A DNA stretch of 64,000 nucleotides from Prinsepia uniflora (GCA_032719365.1 CM064867.1:66214136-66278135), one strand, 5' to 3'. Shown: positions 1 through 9,990, counted from the stretch's first letter. The notes: generated from the letters alone by a model not told the origin. A program made the numbers and translations.

Positions 1-1146
1 TTTCTATAATTGTCTTATGGTTTTAATCATGATTTTATGTTTATCGAATATGTTTAGTTGGTTTTTCGAGGAAATTGGTTTTTAGCACGTTTTACGAGGA
101 ATGGTTGGTTTCTGGAATATATGCTATGGTTTTGGGATTTCAATTGATAAGTGATTTCTAATGGTTATAAGTGGGTTTTGGATCATGATTTCAAGGTTTG
201 TGGTTTTAGAAACGGATTTCGGAAATGGAAGTTGGTTTTAACGTTGGAAAGTGAATTTCCGGATTTGGGTTCGGAATGACGGTTCTGGATGCCGGAAGGG
301 CATCAGACCAGTGATTTCGGATTCGGGTTTGGATGTGGATTGGTAAATGGTTTTCAAATGGTTTTGGGATTGGATTTGCTGGATCTGATTATTGGGTTTA
401 AAGACCCGGATATATGTGACGGGGGACCGGCCGGATTGGGTTTAAAGACCCGGATTGAGTTTAAAGACTCGGGAGTTTAAAGACTCGGATATATATTGAT
501 TTTCCCCCGTAGGCCTTGAGTTTAAAGACTCGGGAGTTTAAAGACTCGGATATGATTAAGGCCTGGATTGAGTTTAAAGACTCGGATAGATCCAGCAGGT
601 TTGATCGGGACATTTATGAGTTAATGTTCATGGTTTATGATACAGTTTTCTGATACTCATGTTGTGGTTTCTTATGATATTTTATAGTGTTTCTGTTTCT
701 TATGATGTTTAAGAATGATTCTTTTATTAATGTGTTTATAACTGCTGGTTATGCATGTGGTTTCAAAACGGAGGGTTTAACTCGGTTTTCTTATAAAATG
801 GTTTTTGAACTTTTGTACTTTCTGGTCCACTCACATTTTCTGTTTTAATTGCCCTCCAGGTTGTGGAGCTAGCGCGGGGTCTTGACGTCGAGGCAGTGTC
901 CAAGGCATAGAAGTGACGTGAGGGATCCTAGGAGAGTTAAAGGCTTCTGTGTGCGTGTACTTTATCGGTTTTTATTTTCTTCGTAATTTAGTGCTATGCT
1001 CTGTAAACGATAAGGTTGGGATATTTTGTAATTACTCCTGCGTTTGACTGGGTTAGAGTGAGTTTTACTTGAGTATTGCGTCGGGGAGTCAGACGGGAGC
1101 GGGATTTACCTCGGGTTTCGGGGTGAAACCGGGGTGGGTCCTGGCA
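1..1146 (+). repeat. 5' LTR of the TR-GAG element, 3' portion (subfamily A)
   Basis: This matches 4725-5848 base for base where compared and ends in CA immediately before the PBS. It includes a tandem array (394-584), the motif GTCCACTCAC followed by a pyrimidine-rich stretch and CCCTCCAG (to about 861), and an RY-type TGCATG. About two thirds of the LTR lies left of the window. Confidence 0.88.
394..584 (+). repeat. Tandem small-hairpin array (subfamily A LTR)
   Basis: Seven copies of a 14-mer occur here: two read GGGTTTAAAGACCC and five GAGTTTAAAGACTC. Each can fold with 4-bp arms around a 6-nt TTAAAG loop. The A-T pair of one version becomes G-C in the other, so pairing is kept. The duplicate array in the 3' LTR is at 5118-5308. 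Confidence 0.8.
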
Positions 1147-1148
1147 AT

Positions 1149-1160
1149 TGGTATCAGAGC
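1149..1160 (+). other. Primer-binding site
   Basis: TGGTATCAGAGC lies two bases after the LTR end. It is the usual initiator-Met tRNA PBS of plant LTR retrotransposons. Confidence 0.9.
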
Positions 1161-1253
1161 ATAGGTTTGTCGAGTTTGTTGGGTCTGTCGGTTTGTGAGG
1201 TTGTGTTTCAGTTGTTTGACTACTTCTATGCCTCTTTCAGCGTGCGGTTGACG

Positions 1254-2357
1254 ATGCCTCCGAGACGTAGACCCTCTCCACAACCTGAAGAAGTAGCCAG
1301 AGAGACGGAGAGTGCCACGATTGAGCGAGCCCAGCGGCTCGGGGCTACTACTTTTAGTGGTGGGGCTGATCCTGAGGAAGCCCAGAGGTGGATTACCCGA
1401 CTTGAGCGGATTTTTGCGGTGATGCATTGTCCGCCGGAGGAGCGAGTATTGTTGGCTGCATTTTTACTGGATGGTGCGGCGTACGAGTGGTGGTATACCC
1501 TCGAGTTGTCTGGCTGGGATGTCCATAGTGTGACCTGGGAGACGTTCAGGGAACGGTTTCTGGAGCAGTATTATCCTCGTTATTTCCGGGATGCCAAGGA
1601 GGCAGAGTTTTTGCATCTCCAGCAGGGGAATATGACAGTGGCAGAGTATGAACGGAAGTTCCAGATGTTGTCTCGGTTTGCTCCTGCTTTTGTGGCCACT
1701 GAAGCCGAGAAGTGCCGTAGGTTTGAGTTGGGTTTGCGCGGTGAGATTCGAGCCGTAGTGACAGCTGGATCTTTTGCTACCCTTCGAGACTTGTCGGATG
1801 CTGCGGTGCGAGTTGAGGCTAGTTTGCCGGTGCGACGCCGGGAACCTTCTATTCCTGGAGCTTCGAGCCAGCGGACACCGAAAAGAGGTAATTTCGGTGG
1901 ATCGTCCTCGTCGGGCGATGATCGTTTTGGTAGGCCTGGTAGTGCCCAGAGTTCAGGATTTTGGGGTTACCGAGCACCGCCGACTCCGCAAGCGAGTGCG
2001 ACATCGGTAGCGTCCACATGGAGACCGAGCAGTGGACCAGGCTGGAATGTGTGTTTCTACTGCGGGGAGCGAGGTCATTTCCGACGTGAGTGTCCACTGT
2101 TGCCACAGGAAGGTGGTGTAGGTAGAGGAGTAGCGGAGTCCGGACAGAGTACAACATCAGGGACAGCGGGCACTAGAGGAGGTGGTGGAACAGCCACGAG
2201 TAGTTCGAGGGGACGTGGTAGAGCGTCAGGATCTCAGGCCCGGGTGTTCTCGATGACTCAGCAGGAGGGTCAGTCGACACCAGATACGGAGACAGGTACT
2301 TGTTTCACTTTTGGTTGTTCTGTTGGTTTGGTTTTTGGATTTCGGGGTAGAGTCTAG
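1254..2357 (+). CDS. gag: Gag polyprotein of the TR-GAG element
   Basis: This 367-residue capsid/nucleocapsid protein forms the retrotransposon particle and packages RNA. I chose the ATG at 1254 because it begins the MPPRRR start usual in this group; the frame is open 120 nt further upstream, but that part overlaps the LTR end and PBS. Residues about 60-165 form a Retrotrans_gag domain (EWWYTLE..., RFLEQYYP, AEFLHLQQG and YERKF motifs). A Ser/Gly-rich linker follows, then a CCHC zinc knuckle at residues 267-280 (C-x2-C-x4-H-x4-C). The C-terminal tail resembles the start of the usual gag-to-protease linker (MTQQEG), then runs into unrelated sequence and stops, so pol was lost just after this point. 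The ORF has no internal stop, unlike every other retroelement ORF here. Confidence 0.9.
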   Translation: MPPRRRPSPQPEEVARETESATIERAQRLGATTFSGGADPEEAQRWITRLERIFAVMHCPPEERVLLAAFLLDGAAYEWWYTLELSGWDVHSVTWETFRERFLEQYYPRYFRDAKEAEFLHLQQGNMTVAEYERKFQMLSRFAPAFVATEAEKCRRFELGLRGEIRAVVTAGSFATLRDLSDAAVRVEASLPVRRREPSIPGASSQRTPKRGNFGGSSSSGDDRFGRPGSAQSSGFWGYRAPPTPQASATSVASTWRPSSGPGWNVCFYCGERGHFRRECPLLPQEGGVGRGVAESGQSTTSGTAGTRGGGGTATSSSRGRGRASGSQARVFSMTQQEGQSTPDTETGTCFTFGCSVGLVFGFRGRV

Positions 2358-2826
2358 GAGTTTTCCTAGAGGACTAGGAGTGTACAGTAAGTTTCGTAGC
2401 AGGTTGACGGGAAGTATAGGAAAGGAGTGACTATAATTGATCGATCTGAGCCTATTGAAGGAGAGAACCCACAAGCTAGAGTTTGCCTTTAGGACTTTGT
2501 GAAGTTAGTCCGACCGTGGCCGGAGTAGTAGCCGAGGGAGATGGGTGGTTGTATACGAGGATGTACTCTATGACTTCTGTCGGGTATTGTGACATGAGGT
2601 ATTGTATAATACCTTTGTTTTCTGTTCATAGAGTTTCCCTTGCGTACACCATGTAGTTGTTACATAGCTAGGGTTGGCTGTGGTAACAGTAGCTGGGGAT
2701 GGAGTGAAATACCCAAGGTGGAGATGATAGACAGGAAACCTAGGAGAGGTTGTTCCTTAGGAGACCTTAGGTGTCGGGGATTAGCTGTGGAATTTCGGGG
2801 ACGAAATTCTTTTTAGGTGGGTAGAT
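2358..2826 (+). other. Non-coding internal tail and polypurine tract
   Basis: No ORF is supported. Around 2400-2475 it shares a block (including GGAGTGACTATAA and AGAACCCACAA) with the reverse complement of about 54890-54975 in the LARD-like element, so the two non-autonomous elements come from related parents. The last 40 bp (GGGGACGAAATTC, then AGGTGGGTAGAT) is the PPT region typical of Tekay/Del elements. Confidence 0.7.
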
Positions 2827-5800
2827 TGTAACAACCCGTCCCGAGAATTGGGATTAGTAGAGTGATTAAGGTGTGATTAGTAAGGTTAATCAGGGGTTAG
2901 GTGGTCCCGAGGGGTCCGGGAACCTAGAATGACGATTTTGCCCCCTGCTTTGGGCAAAAATGTTGACTTTTATTTCGGGTGGTCAATTGGGGATTGACCA
3001 GTGACCGGAACGTAGTTGAGGTTGTCACGAATCCTTAGGCTGGTGGCACGCCCGATTCCGACATCCGAGGAGGAAGTTGTGATGTTCGGAAGGTTGAGGG
3101 CTTAACCGTAATTTGGGTAAAGTAGGGGGAATAGTTGACTTTTCGTATAATCGAGTTTTGGTAGGTTGACCTAGGATGGTTAGATAGTTCTTGTCGTCCT
3201 GAGTTCGATGACAGGCGGCACGTGTTCATCGGACTTACGAGGTGAGAGTTACGGGTCTAGGAAGTTTCGGTAGAACCGTAAAAATGTGTTAAAAAGAAGG
3301 GTATTTTGGTCATTGTGGCACATTGGGATTTGTGCACAGAGGAAAAGAATGGACGGCTGGGGTTTAAACAGATGGGATAAAGTTTGAAGGGATGGTGACA
3401 CGTGTTGAAGGACTAGAGGATTCTGGTGGAATCCTGTGTGTTCACGGTCCTAGCTATTTGGGTGAACTCGTGTGTGTGTGTTGTTCTTCGACAAACACAG
3501 AGAACAGAGGGTGAGAGTTTGGGATCAGTTGATCGATCTGGGTGCAAGGGTGAGTAAATAGGGAGTTGTGAGTGTGTTAGTGAGGCAAGGCGGAGCTGGT
3601 GGCCGTGAATTGGAGGTGCAATCGTGCACGGCGGCACGGCGGAGGTGTGGAGGAATTTTGGGGAGAAACAGGGAGCTGTGAGGTTGAGGTGGTGGCTACG
3701 CCGTGAGGCGAGGCAAACCAAGGCCAGGGGAGGCTGAAGAGACTGCAAGGAGTCCAACGACCACCGTGGTAGGCGGCAGTGCGCACGGCGGAGCTGCAAT
3801 CGAAGGGTAAGGTTTCTTTGCCCTGTTTTGCCGTGAAAATTCAATTTGAAAGTCGTGAGTCTAGGGCTAGAGTCGAGGGAGTTGGAGGTTAGGGTGAGAC
3901 TCCTGATGGTCCTAGGGATCGTTTGAGTGTGCTGCCGTGATGGGTGGTGCACGGTGGTGGAGGGCACGACGGAGGGACCTTCAGTACTCTGTTTTGGCCG
4001 TGGGTTCAAACGGCGAGTCGTGTAGGTAGGGGCTGAGTCGACGGTATAGGGGTGTTGGTCTAGATTCAGTGAGGTCTTAGGGACCGTCTGGTGTCACCAC
4101 CGTGACGGGAGGTGACCGGAGCTGAGGAGTCGTGAAACAGGGGATGTAGGCCGTTTGCTTTCGAGCTTCAGTCGACGGTGTAGAGGCCGTGTCGAGGTGA
4201 ACGGGGTACGGGAAGAGATAGGGCAGGTCAGGACGAAGCTACAGGTGAAAGAAGGGATCGAATTGGTGGCCGGACGGCGGAGATCAAGTCTCGCCGGTTC
4301 AGCCTGCGACGGCCGGTTCAACACGGGTTGAAGACGGTACTGTAGCTGGCGCGTGGGGCCACGCGCAGCCACTTTGGGCGGCGCGTGGAGGCGCGTGCGG
4401 CGGTTCTGGGAGAAACAGTCAACTTGACTTTTGGTCTAGGAGTTGTGTTGAGTTTAATGGAGTTGGTTTCGGGTTAATCAGAAGTCGTTTGAGTTTAGTT
4501 CCGCGAGGGTGAAGGTTTAGGGTCCGGGGTTCTAGGTCTTCGGTTCGGGGATGTTTGAGGAAATTTAGGAGAGTGTTGGTAGATGTATTAGTGACGTAAT
4601 TTGACGGTGTTTGACAGGATCGGGATTTCCCGAGGAAGCCGAGGAACGGGCTGGACGTTCGGGACGCGAGTAGGGCTCAGTACTGTGAGTGGACCTCTTC
4701 TCTAAACTCGAGCATGCATAACTGTTTTCTATAATTGTCTTATGGTTTTAATCATGATTTTATGTTTATCGAATATGTTTAGTTGGTTTTTCGAGGAAAT
4801 TGGTTTTTAGCACGTTTTACGAGGAATGGTTGGTTTCTGGAATATATGCTATGGTTTTGGGATTTCAATTGATAAGTGATTTCTAATGGTTATAAGTGGG
4901 TTTTGGATCATGATTTCAAGGTTTGTGGTTTTAGAAACGGATTTCGGAAATGGAAGTTGGTTTTAACGTTGGAAAGTGAATTTCCGGATTTGGGTTCGGA
5001 ATGACGGTTCTGGATGCCGGAAGGGCATCAGACCAGTGATTTCGGATTCGGGTTTGGATGTGGATTGGTAAATGGTTTTCAAATGGTTTTGGGATTGGAT
5101 TTGCTGGATCTGATTATTGGGTTTAAAGACCCGGATATATGTGACGGGGGACCGGCCGGATTGGGTTTAAAGACCCGGATTGAGTTTAAAGACTCGGGAG
5201 TTTAAAGACTCGGATATATATTGATTTTCCCCCGTAGGCCTTGAGTTTAAAGACTCGGGAGTTTAAAGACTCGGATATGATTAAGGCCTGGATTGAGTTT
5301 AAAGACTCGGATAGATCCAGCAGGTTTGATCGGGACATTTATGAGTTAATGTTCATGGTTTATGATACAGTTTTCTGATACTCATGTTGTGGTTTCTTAT
5401 GATATTTTATAGTGTTTCTGTTTCTTATGATGTTTAAGAATGATTCTTTTATTAATGTGTTTATAACTGCTGGTTATGCATGTGGTTTCAAAACGGAGGG
5501 TTTAACTCGGTTTTCTTATAAAATGGTTTTTGAACTTTTGTACTTTCTGGTCCACTCACATTTTCTGTTTTAATTGCCCTCCAGGTTGTGGAGCTAGCGC
5601 GGGGTCTTGACGTCGAGGCAGTGTCCAAGGCATAGAAGTGACGTGAGGGATCCTAGGAGAGTTAAAGGCTTCTGTGTGCGTGTACTTTATCGGTTTTTAT
5701 TTTCTTCGTAATTTAGTGCTATGCTCTGTAAACGATAAGGTTGGGATATTTTGTAATTACTCCTGCGTTTGACTGGGTTAGAGTGAGTTTTACTTGAGTA

Positions 5801-5848
5801 TTGCGTCGGGGAGTCAGACGGGAGCGGGATTTACCTCGGGTTTCGGGT
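2827..5848 (+). repeat. 3' LTR of the TR-GAG element, truncated at its 3' end (subfamily A)
   Basis: The LTR begins TGTAACAACCCGTCCC. Compared with the 5' LTR it should run to about 5870, but identity stops after 5848, so the last 22 bp are missing. Blocks in order: two W-box/TGACG-type modules (about 2940-3290), a subfamily-specific middle section with plant-gene-like composition (3350-4330), a CGCG hairpin (about 4345-4400), and an intron-like core 4685-5584 (GTGAGTGGAC to CCCTCCAG) holding the hairpin array. Confidence 0.87.
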
Positions 5849-6511
5849 ATTGCTCTGTCTTATCCCTTAAACAAACCCCTATAAAATGTCATATTGGTTG
5901 TTGCAATAAACACACGGTTTATGCATTTCTACAATTTGGACTGTTTCTACTATTGCAATTTTTTCATCAGCTTCGTTATGGAATAAGATTATATGTGTCA
6001 ATCTAGTTTTTTCGTGGGCTCACTTGGTATGGTTTGCGGGTGCCATTCCCCTCATCGATTTTGTGTCATGGATGTTGTCAATAAGATAATATCAACTTAA
6101 TTTGGATCGAGTTGATTCCTTCTCTAACCATGCAATATTGGTTTGTGGGCTATGTAATTGTGAGGATGAGTCTCATCAACACCTTTTTTTAGCTGTACTT
6201 CTAGTTCCCATATCTGGCCCAAGGTTTTACGCATTGTAGGTTCTGGTTGGAGTCCTTTATTGTAGCCTTAGTCGGTTCATGGGATTGCAGTGTTGTGGAA
6301 TGGAAAGAAGTTGGCAAATGTTGCTAGAAGACTTGTCCTTGCCGTAACATTGTATTTTATATGGCAAGAGAGAAATAACAGAATTTTCAACAATGCTACG
6401 AGGTCACCGGAGATTGGTTTTACCCTTATTAGGGATATGATTCATAGTAAACTTTGTATTATCAAGTTTAAGCTAAGTGTGACTACTTCCATTGATGCTG
6501 GAAACTAGAAT
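5849..6511 (+). pseudogene. LINE-type reverse transcriptase C-terminal remnant (zf-RVT)
   Basis: Frame-broken translation gives the zf-RVT pattern: VWFAGAIP-like sequence, then CGLCNCEDESHQHLFL from 6144, and after a frame change LYFIWQERNNRIFN within 6290-6508. These match the cysteine-rich C-terminus and the ERNxRIF motif common in plant LINE ORF2 proteins. The reverse transcriptase and endonuclease regions are absent, and the first 170 bp are unassigned. It lies between the truncated TR-GAG LTR and a new LTR start. Confidence 0.7.
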
Positions 6512-8576
6512 TGTAACACCCTGAACCATTATGTCATGTAAATTTGGTAACTTTTGTTGGAAATGACAGTTTTGCCCCTATTAGTAATTTTGTTGACTTT
6601 CTATTTGGAATGTCGTTTGGACTTTTCAAAAGTATGAATAGATAAGTCTTGGAATTTGGAGTTCGTAGATAGTGAGTACACATGGAACGGAGGTTGATTG
6701 GTTTTGTTACGAGTTTAGCTATAGTAAGGGCGTTTTGGTTATTTGCCCCTCAAGGGCATTTTGATAATTTGTGTGTGGAGATTTTTTTTCAAGATGATGA
6801 ACTTCTCAAACCTTTTATCACTTGGGGATTAGTGCACCGACCTAAGTGTGTGAAGAAGAGAGATATATATATACATATCCTTATATGCATTTTCGGATTT
6901 AGTTTTGAGTGAGTGATGCATGACATCTTGACACCATGCAACCAAGACAATCATTGGAAAATATTCAGAGAGGATGGTAGAGTTAGAGTGGGGAAGAAAA
7001 ACAGGGAGAAATTGAAGGAAAAAGTGAAAGAAGCTGAAGCCGAGAAGGAGGAAGTCGGGTTTCGACGTGTCCTCAAGTTCTGGATGTTAGAACTTACAAC
7101 CAAGCTCGGAGGGAGCCTTCGTGGGCTTTAGGGAACGTTTTGAGTCAAAAGGAAGAAGTTTGAGGTGTTGGAACTACCCAAATAACAAGGGTGACAAACG
7201 GTCGAGTTTTCAAGAGAAACTAAAGGAATTGCGAGGTAAATTTCCGATTTTAAGTACTTAGATCAATTTCTGGGTTAGGTTAGGAATTTTTAGTCGAAGA
7301 AGGAAGGGAAAAAGTGGAAATAGTGAAATTAGGATCAAGTCGACCCACTAGGTCGAAAAACCCAAAACTTGGAGTTCGGGTCGACCCGTTGAGAGGTAGA
7401 CGAATATGATGATGTCGCATTACTAACGAAGCAACCACGTAGCTGGTTGTGTCAGACAATGCGCTAACGTGGCGCTAACGTGGCGTTGATGTGGCAGGTG
7501 ATGTGGAAATCACGTGGATGCCACTTGGCAGCCACGTGTTAGCCACATGGCTATCCAGTCAGAATATGTCAGGCCATGTGGCACCCTGTGGCAGCATACA
7601 TCAGTGTTGACTGTGTAGCGCGTGGTCGCGCATGCGAGGGTGTGGCAGCACGTGGGAAGGTTATCGATTTTCTACTGACACTTACTGGAGCGTGGGAACA
7701 AGTTTCGAGACACGGCGATACGTGTCTGACATTTTTTTACATCCTGAATACAATGGTGATGGTTTTGAGGCGATCGAATATCGGCTCGGGGTAGTTTTAA
7801 GGGTTTAAAGTGTATTTCGCATTTAAAAAGTCGTATTTAATTCCCGGGACTTAGGGCTTGTATTAGGGAACTACCTAGGGCTTTTATGACCCAAGATTTA
7901 TGACTTTGATAGGCGACACGACCTCTGGAGCTAGTGAAGATCCCGGAAATTGAGAATAACTGCGCAACAAACATTGTGAGTGGACTTTTTATATTCCTTA
8001 AATTAGTGGGCATGCATATATACATCTTTTAAACGGTTTTCTATGTGATTTTTTCATATTTTGTTTACTATGATTTTCATGTGATTTTACAGAAATTATT
8101 TAACACACGTTTACGAGAAATTCGCATATGTTGTGTTTTAGACATTTTAGATTCTAGATTTGGTTTTAGAATCAATTTGAGTTATAAATATAAGTTTTCC
8201 TGGTATTTGTGATTCTGGTTATATGTGGATTGTGTTTTGTGAAAACTCTTCTCGGGATTCCAGTTTGGTTGGACGATCTTGGACGTCAAGGTAATACTCC
8301 ATATTCCTAGGATTGGTATTGTGACGAATAGTCTCGGACGTCGAGGCCATGCTGTGTAGTTCCTGAGACTGATATGGTGATTGGACTGTGACTCAAAAAC
8401 TCCTTAGTTCCTAAGTTAGTCCACACTCGGACGTTGAGCTGGACTCCGTAGTTCCCGAGTAGTTTGCCCCACCAGCAGTGCAGCTATGATATGATGATTT
8501 GGCATGCGGGCATTGAGGATGGGTTGATTGTGTGTGCGACTATGGTTGTGGTATTTTGATACAGTTTTATGATTAG
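6512..8576 (+). repeat. LTR fragment, subfamily C, 3'-truncated
   Basis: It begins TGTAACACCC directly after the LINE remnant. The usual order follows: TTGAC-rich 5' block, a middle section, an ACGTGG-rich block (about 7425-7660), then GTGAGTGGAC at about 7977 with GCATGCAT nearby. It stops about 600 bp into the core and abuts a minus-strand LTR at 8577. The 3' end and right TSD are missing. Confidence 0.7.
7425..7660 (+). promoter_or_regulatory. Cluster of ACGTGG/CACGTG motifs in an LTR
   Basis: ACGTGGC or close variants occur repeatedly (for example twice around 7457-7478), with CCACGTG near 7532 and further CACGTG-like sites. ACGTGGC is the core of plant ABRE/G-box elements bound by bZIP and bHLH factors. 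Activity is not shown by sequence alone. Confidence 0.45.
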
Positions 8577-9227
8577 TGACAGGACCCATCCCAAATCCCT
8601 TGGGATTATCTTGGGATGTGTCTGCTCCCGTCTGATAACGCGTGTCAGACTGGGGATAAAACTGTAACTCGCTCGGGGTTACCCAGAGTACGTCAGGATC
8701 TGTGGCGGCATGCGATGTCTCAAACTCTGTTACAGTCCGCATCCACAATCAACCTGCAGGGTGCCAAAAACAATAAAACGTGTGAGTGGATAAAAATAAG
8801 CATTTATTAAAAACCTTTTACCAAATAAAGCTTTCACCCTCCGTTTTACAAGCATGCATGCATATCACTTTAAACCAGTACTTTTAATGAAATAACACAT
8901 GTGGAAAACAAGTACTTTCATCATAAAACCATCACAAGTTACAAACAACTACTGGACATAGTCACTTAGTGAAAAACCTCGGGACCCATTCTCCTATCTG
9001 TTTGATCATCCGTCTTTATCAGGGAAATCACCTAGGAAAAAATCACCAATCTCTATCACTGTCATGATTTTCATATCGATACGCGTGCGACTCAGATTTA
9101 CACAACTGATCTACACCTAGCTCTAGAGTTCGCGACTCGACGTCTAGATGCAGCACTAGGCTCGGAGTCCCTGTCTCAACGCCTCAATGCAATAACCCGA
9201 CACTCCTACAGGTAATGTCATCGTGAC

Positions 9228-9324
9228 CCCTCCGGGGGAACATATCCCTACTGGAGTCATAACCATCCAGGTCCTATTCGGGGAAATACATTCCTGCCAG
9301 AGGCCCTGTCTGGGGGAAACGCAT
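9228..9324 (-). repeat. Tandem repeat with a unit of about 50 bp, left part
   Basis: Units contain GGGGAAACACATTCC, CCTGCCGGAG and GTCATAACCA with variation. The array is split by the TRIM and resumes at 9861-9990. It sits in the LTR core where other subfamilies carry different arrays. Confidence 0.65.
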
Positions 9325-9860
9325 TATCAGGACCCGACCTTCCTCGTGCTAGATAGGTGTGTGCCTACACCTTTAAGGCATACCACTATTCCCCTCCCAG
9401 ACCATTCCCCCCTCGCAGGAATGTGGGATCGTTCACCGTTCCCTACAGGACACAAGTCTTACAATCCACCCCCTTAAAGCTCAGCGTCCTCGCTGGCACA
9501 CTTCCTAGTCGGAGTCTAGTTTTGATACTATTCTAGCAGGACCCGACCCTCCTCGATTAGGACGCGACTCATCTAGCACGATATTGTCCGTTTTGGGCAT
9601 CCTCGCCCTCATGGTTTTGTTTTCGGGAGCTCAAGGTGCAACTTCCCAAAGGGGTCACCCATCATGTAATTGCACCAGCCTTAACTTGCTTAACTTTGGA
9701 GTTCCAACCGAATCCAAAGACACTAAGCTCCCAAAAGGCCTCGTGCTAGATAGGTGTGTGCCTACAACTTTAAGGCACACCACCATTCCCCTCCCAGACC
9801 ATTCCCCCCTCGTGGGAATGTGGGATCGTTCACCGTTCTCTCCAGGACACGGGTCTTACA
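9325..9860 (-). mobile_element. TRIM element, copy 1 (miniature LTR retrotransposon)
   Basis: Two short LTRs (9325-9463, internally deleted, and 9534-9860) flank only 70 bp. Minus-strand LTRs begin TGTAAGAC and end near CCTG-CA. The interior has a purine-rich PPT next to one LTR and a decayed PBS (a ...TGATAC... core on the plus strand) next to the other. The five-mers outside are CGCAT and CACAT, a TSD with one G/A difference. It has no coding capacity and must use proteins in trans. It is the same family as 47247-47989. Confidence 0.8.
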
Positions 9861-9990
9861 CACATTCCAACCATATCCATATCCAACATCTAATTAGGTC
9901 CTCTCCAGGGAAACACATTCCTGCCGGAGTCATAACCAACATCTCATCGGGTCCTCTCCGGGGAAACACATTCCTGCCGGAGTCATAATA
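9861..9990 (-). repeat. Tandem repeat with a unit of about 50 bp, right part
   Basis: Two clear units here (GGTCCTCTCC, GGGGAAACACATTCC, GCCGGAGTCATAA) match those at 9228-9324, showing that the TRIM landed inside the array. Confidence 0.68.

Larger units (their letters stand above)
1..5848 (+). mobile_element. TR-GAG-type non-autonomous Gypsy element (left end outside window)
   Basis: Two long direct repeats (1-1146 and 2827-5848) flank a 1.7 kb interior. The interior holds a primer-binding site, one gag ORF and a polypurine tract; no protease, reverse transcriptase, RNase H or integrase is recognisable. Position 1 aligns with 4725, so the left LTR begins about 1.9 kb outside the window. 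The layout fits the plant TR-GAG class, non-autonomous LTR elements that keep only gag and depend on pol supplied in trans. PBS, PPT and LTR termini resemble Tekay/Del-type Gypsy elements. By eye the two LTR copies look identical where they overlap, suggesting recent insertion. The left TSD lies outside the window and the right end is damaged. Confidence 0.85.

Noticed and set aside
289..480. 63-codon ORF beginning MPEGHQTSDFGFGFG, repeated at 5014-5205 and, reversed, 61727-61939
   Set aside because: It translates LTR tandem-repeat DNA; copies persist because the LTR is duplicated, and no family or start context supports it.
1149..1160. tRNA gene fragment
   Set aside because: The 12 bp complement a tRNA 3' end only and sit exactly at an LTR junction, so it is a PBS.
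3413..4372. Minus-strand ORFs of 198 and 92 codons in LTR A
   Set aside because: They overlap the LTR middle section, have low-complexity Thr/Ser/Pro composition and match no family.
9325..9860. MITE or fragment of a DNA transposon
   Set aside because: Direct (not inverted) terminal repeats, PBS, PPT and 5-bp TSD identify an LTR-type TRIM.
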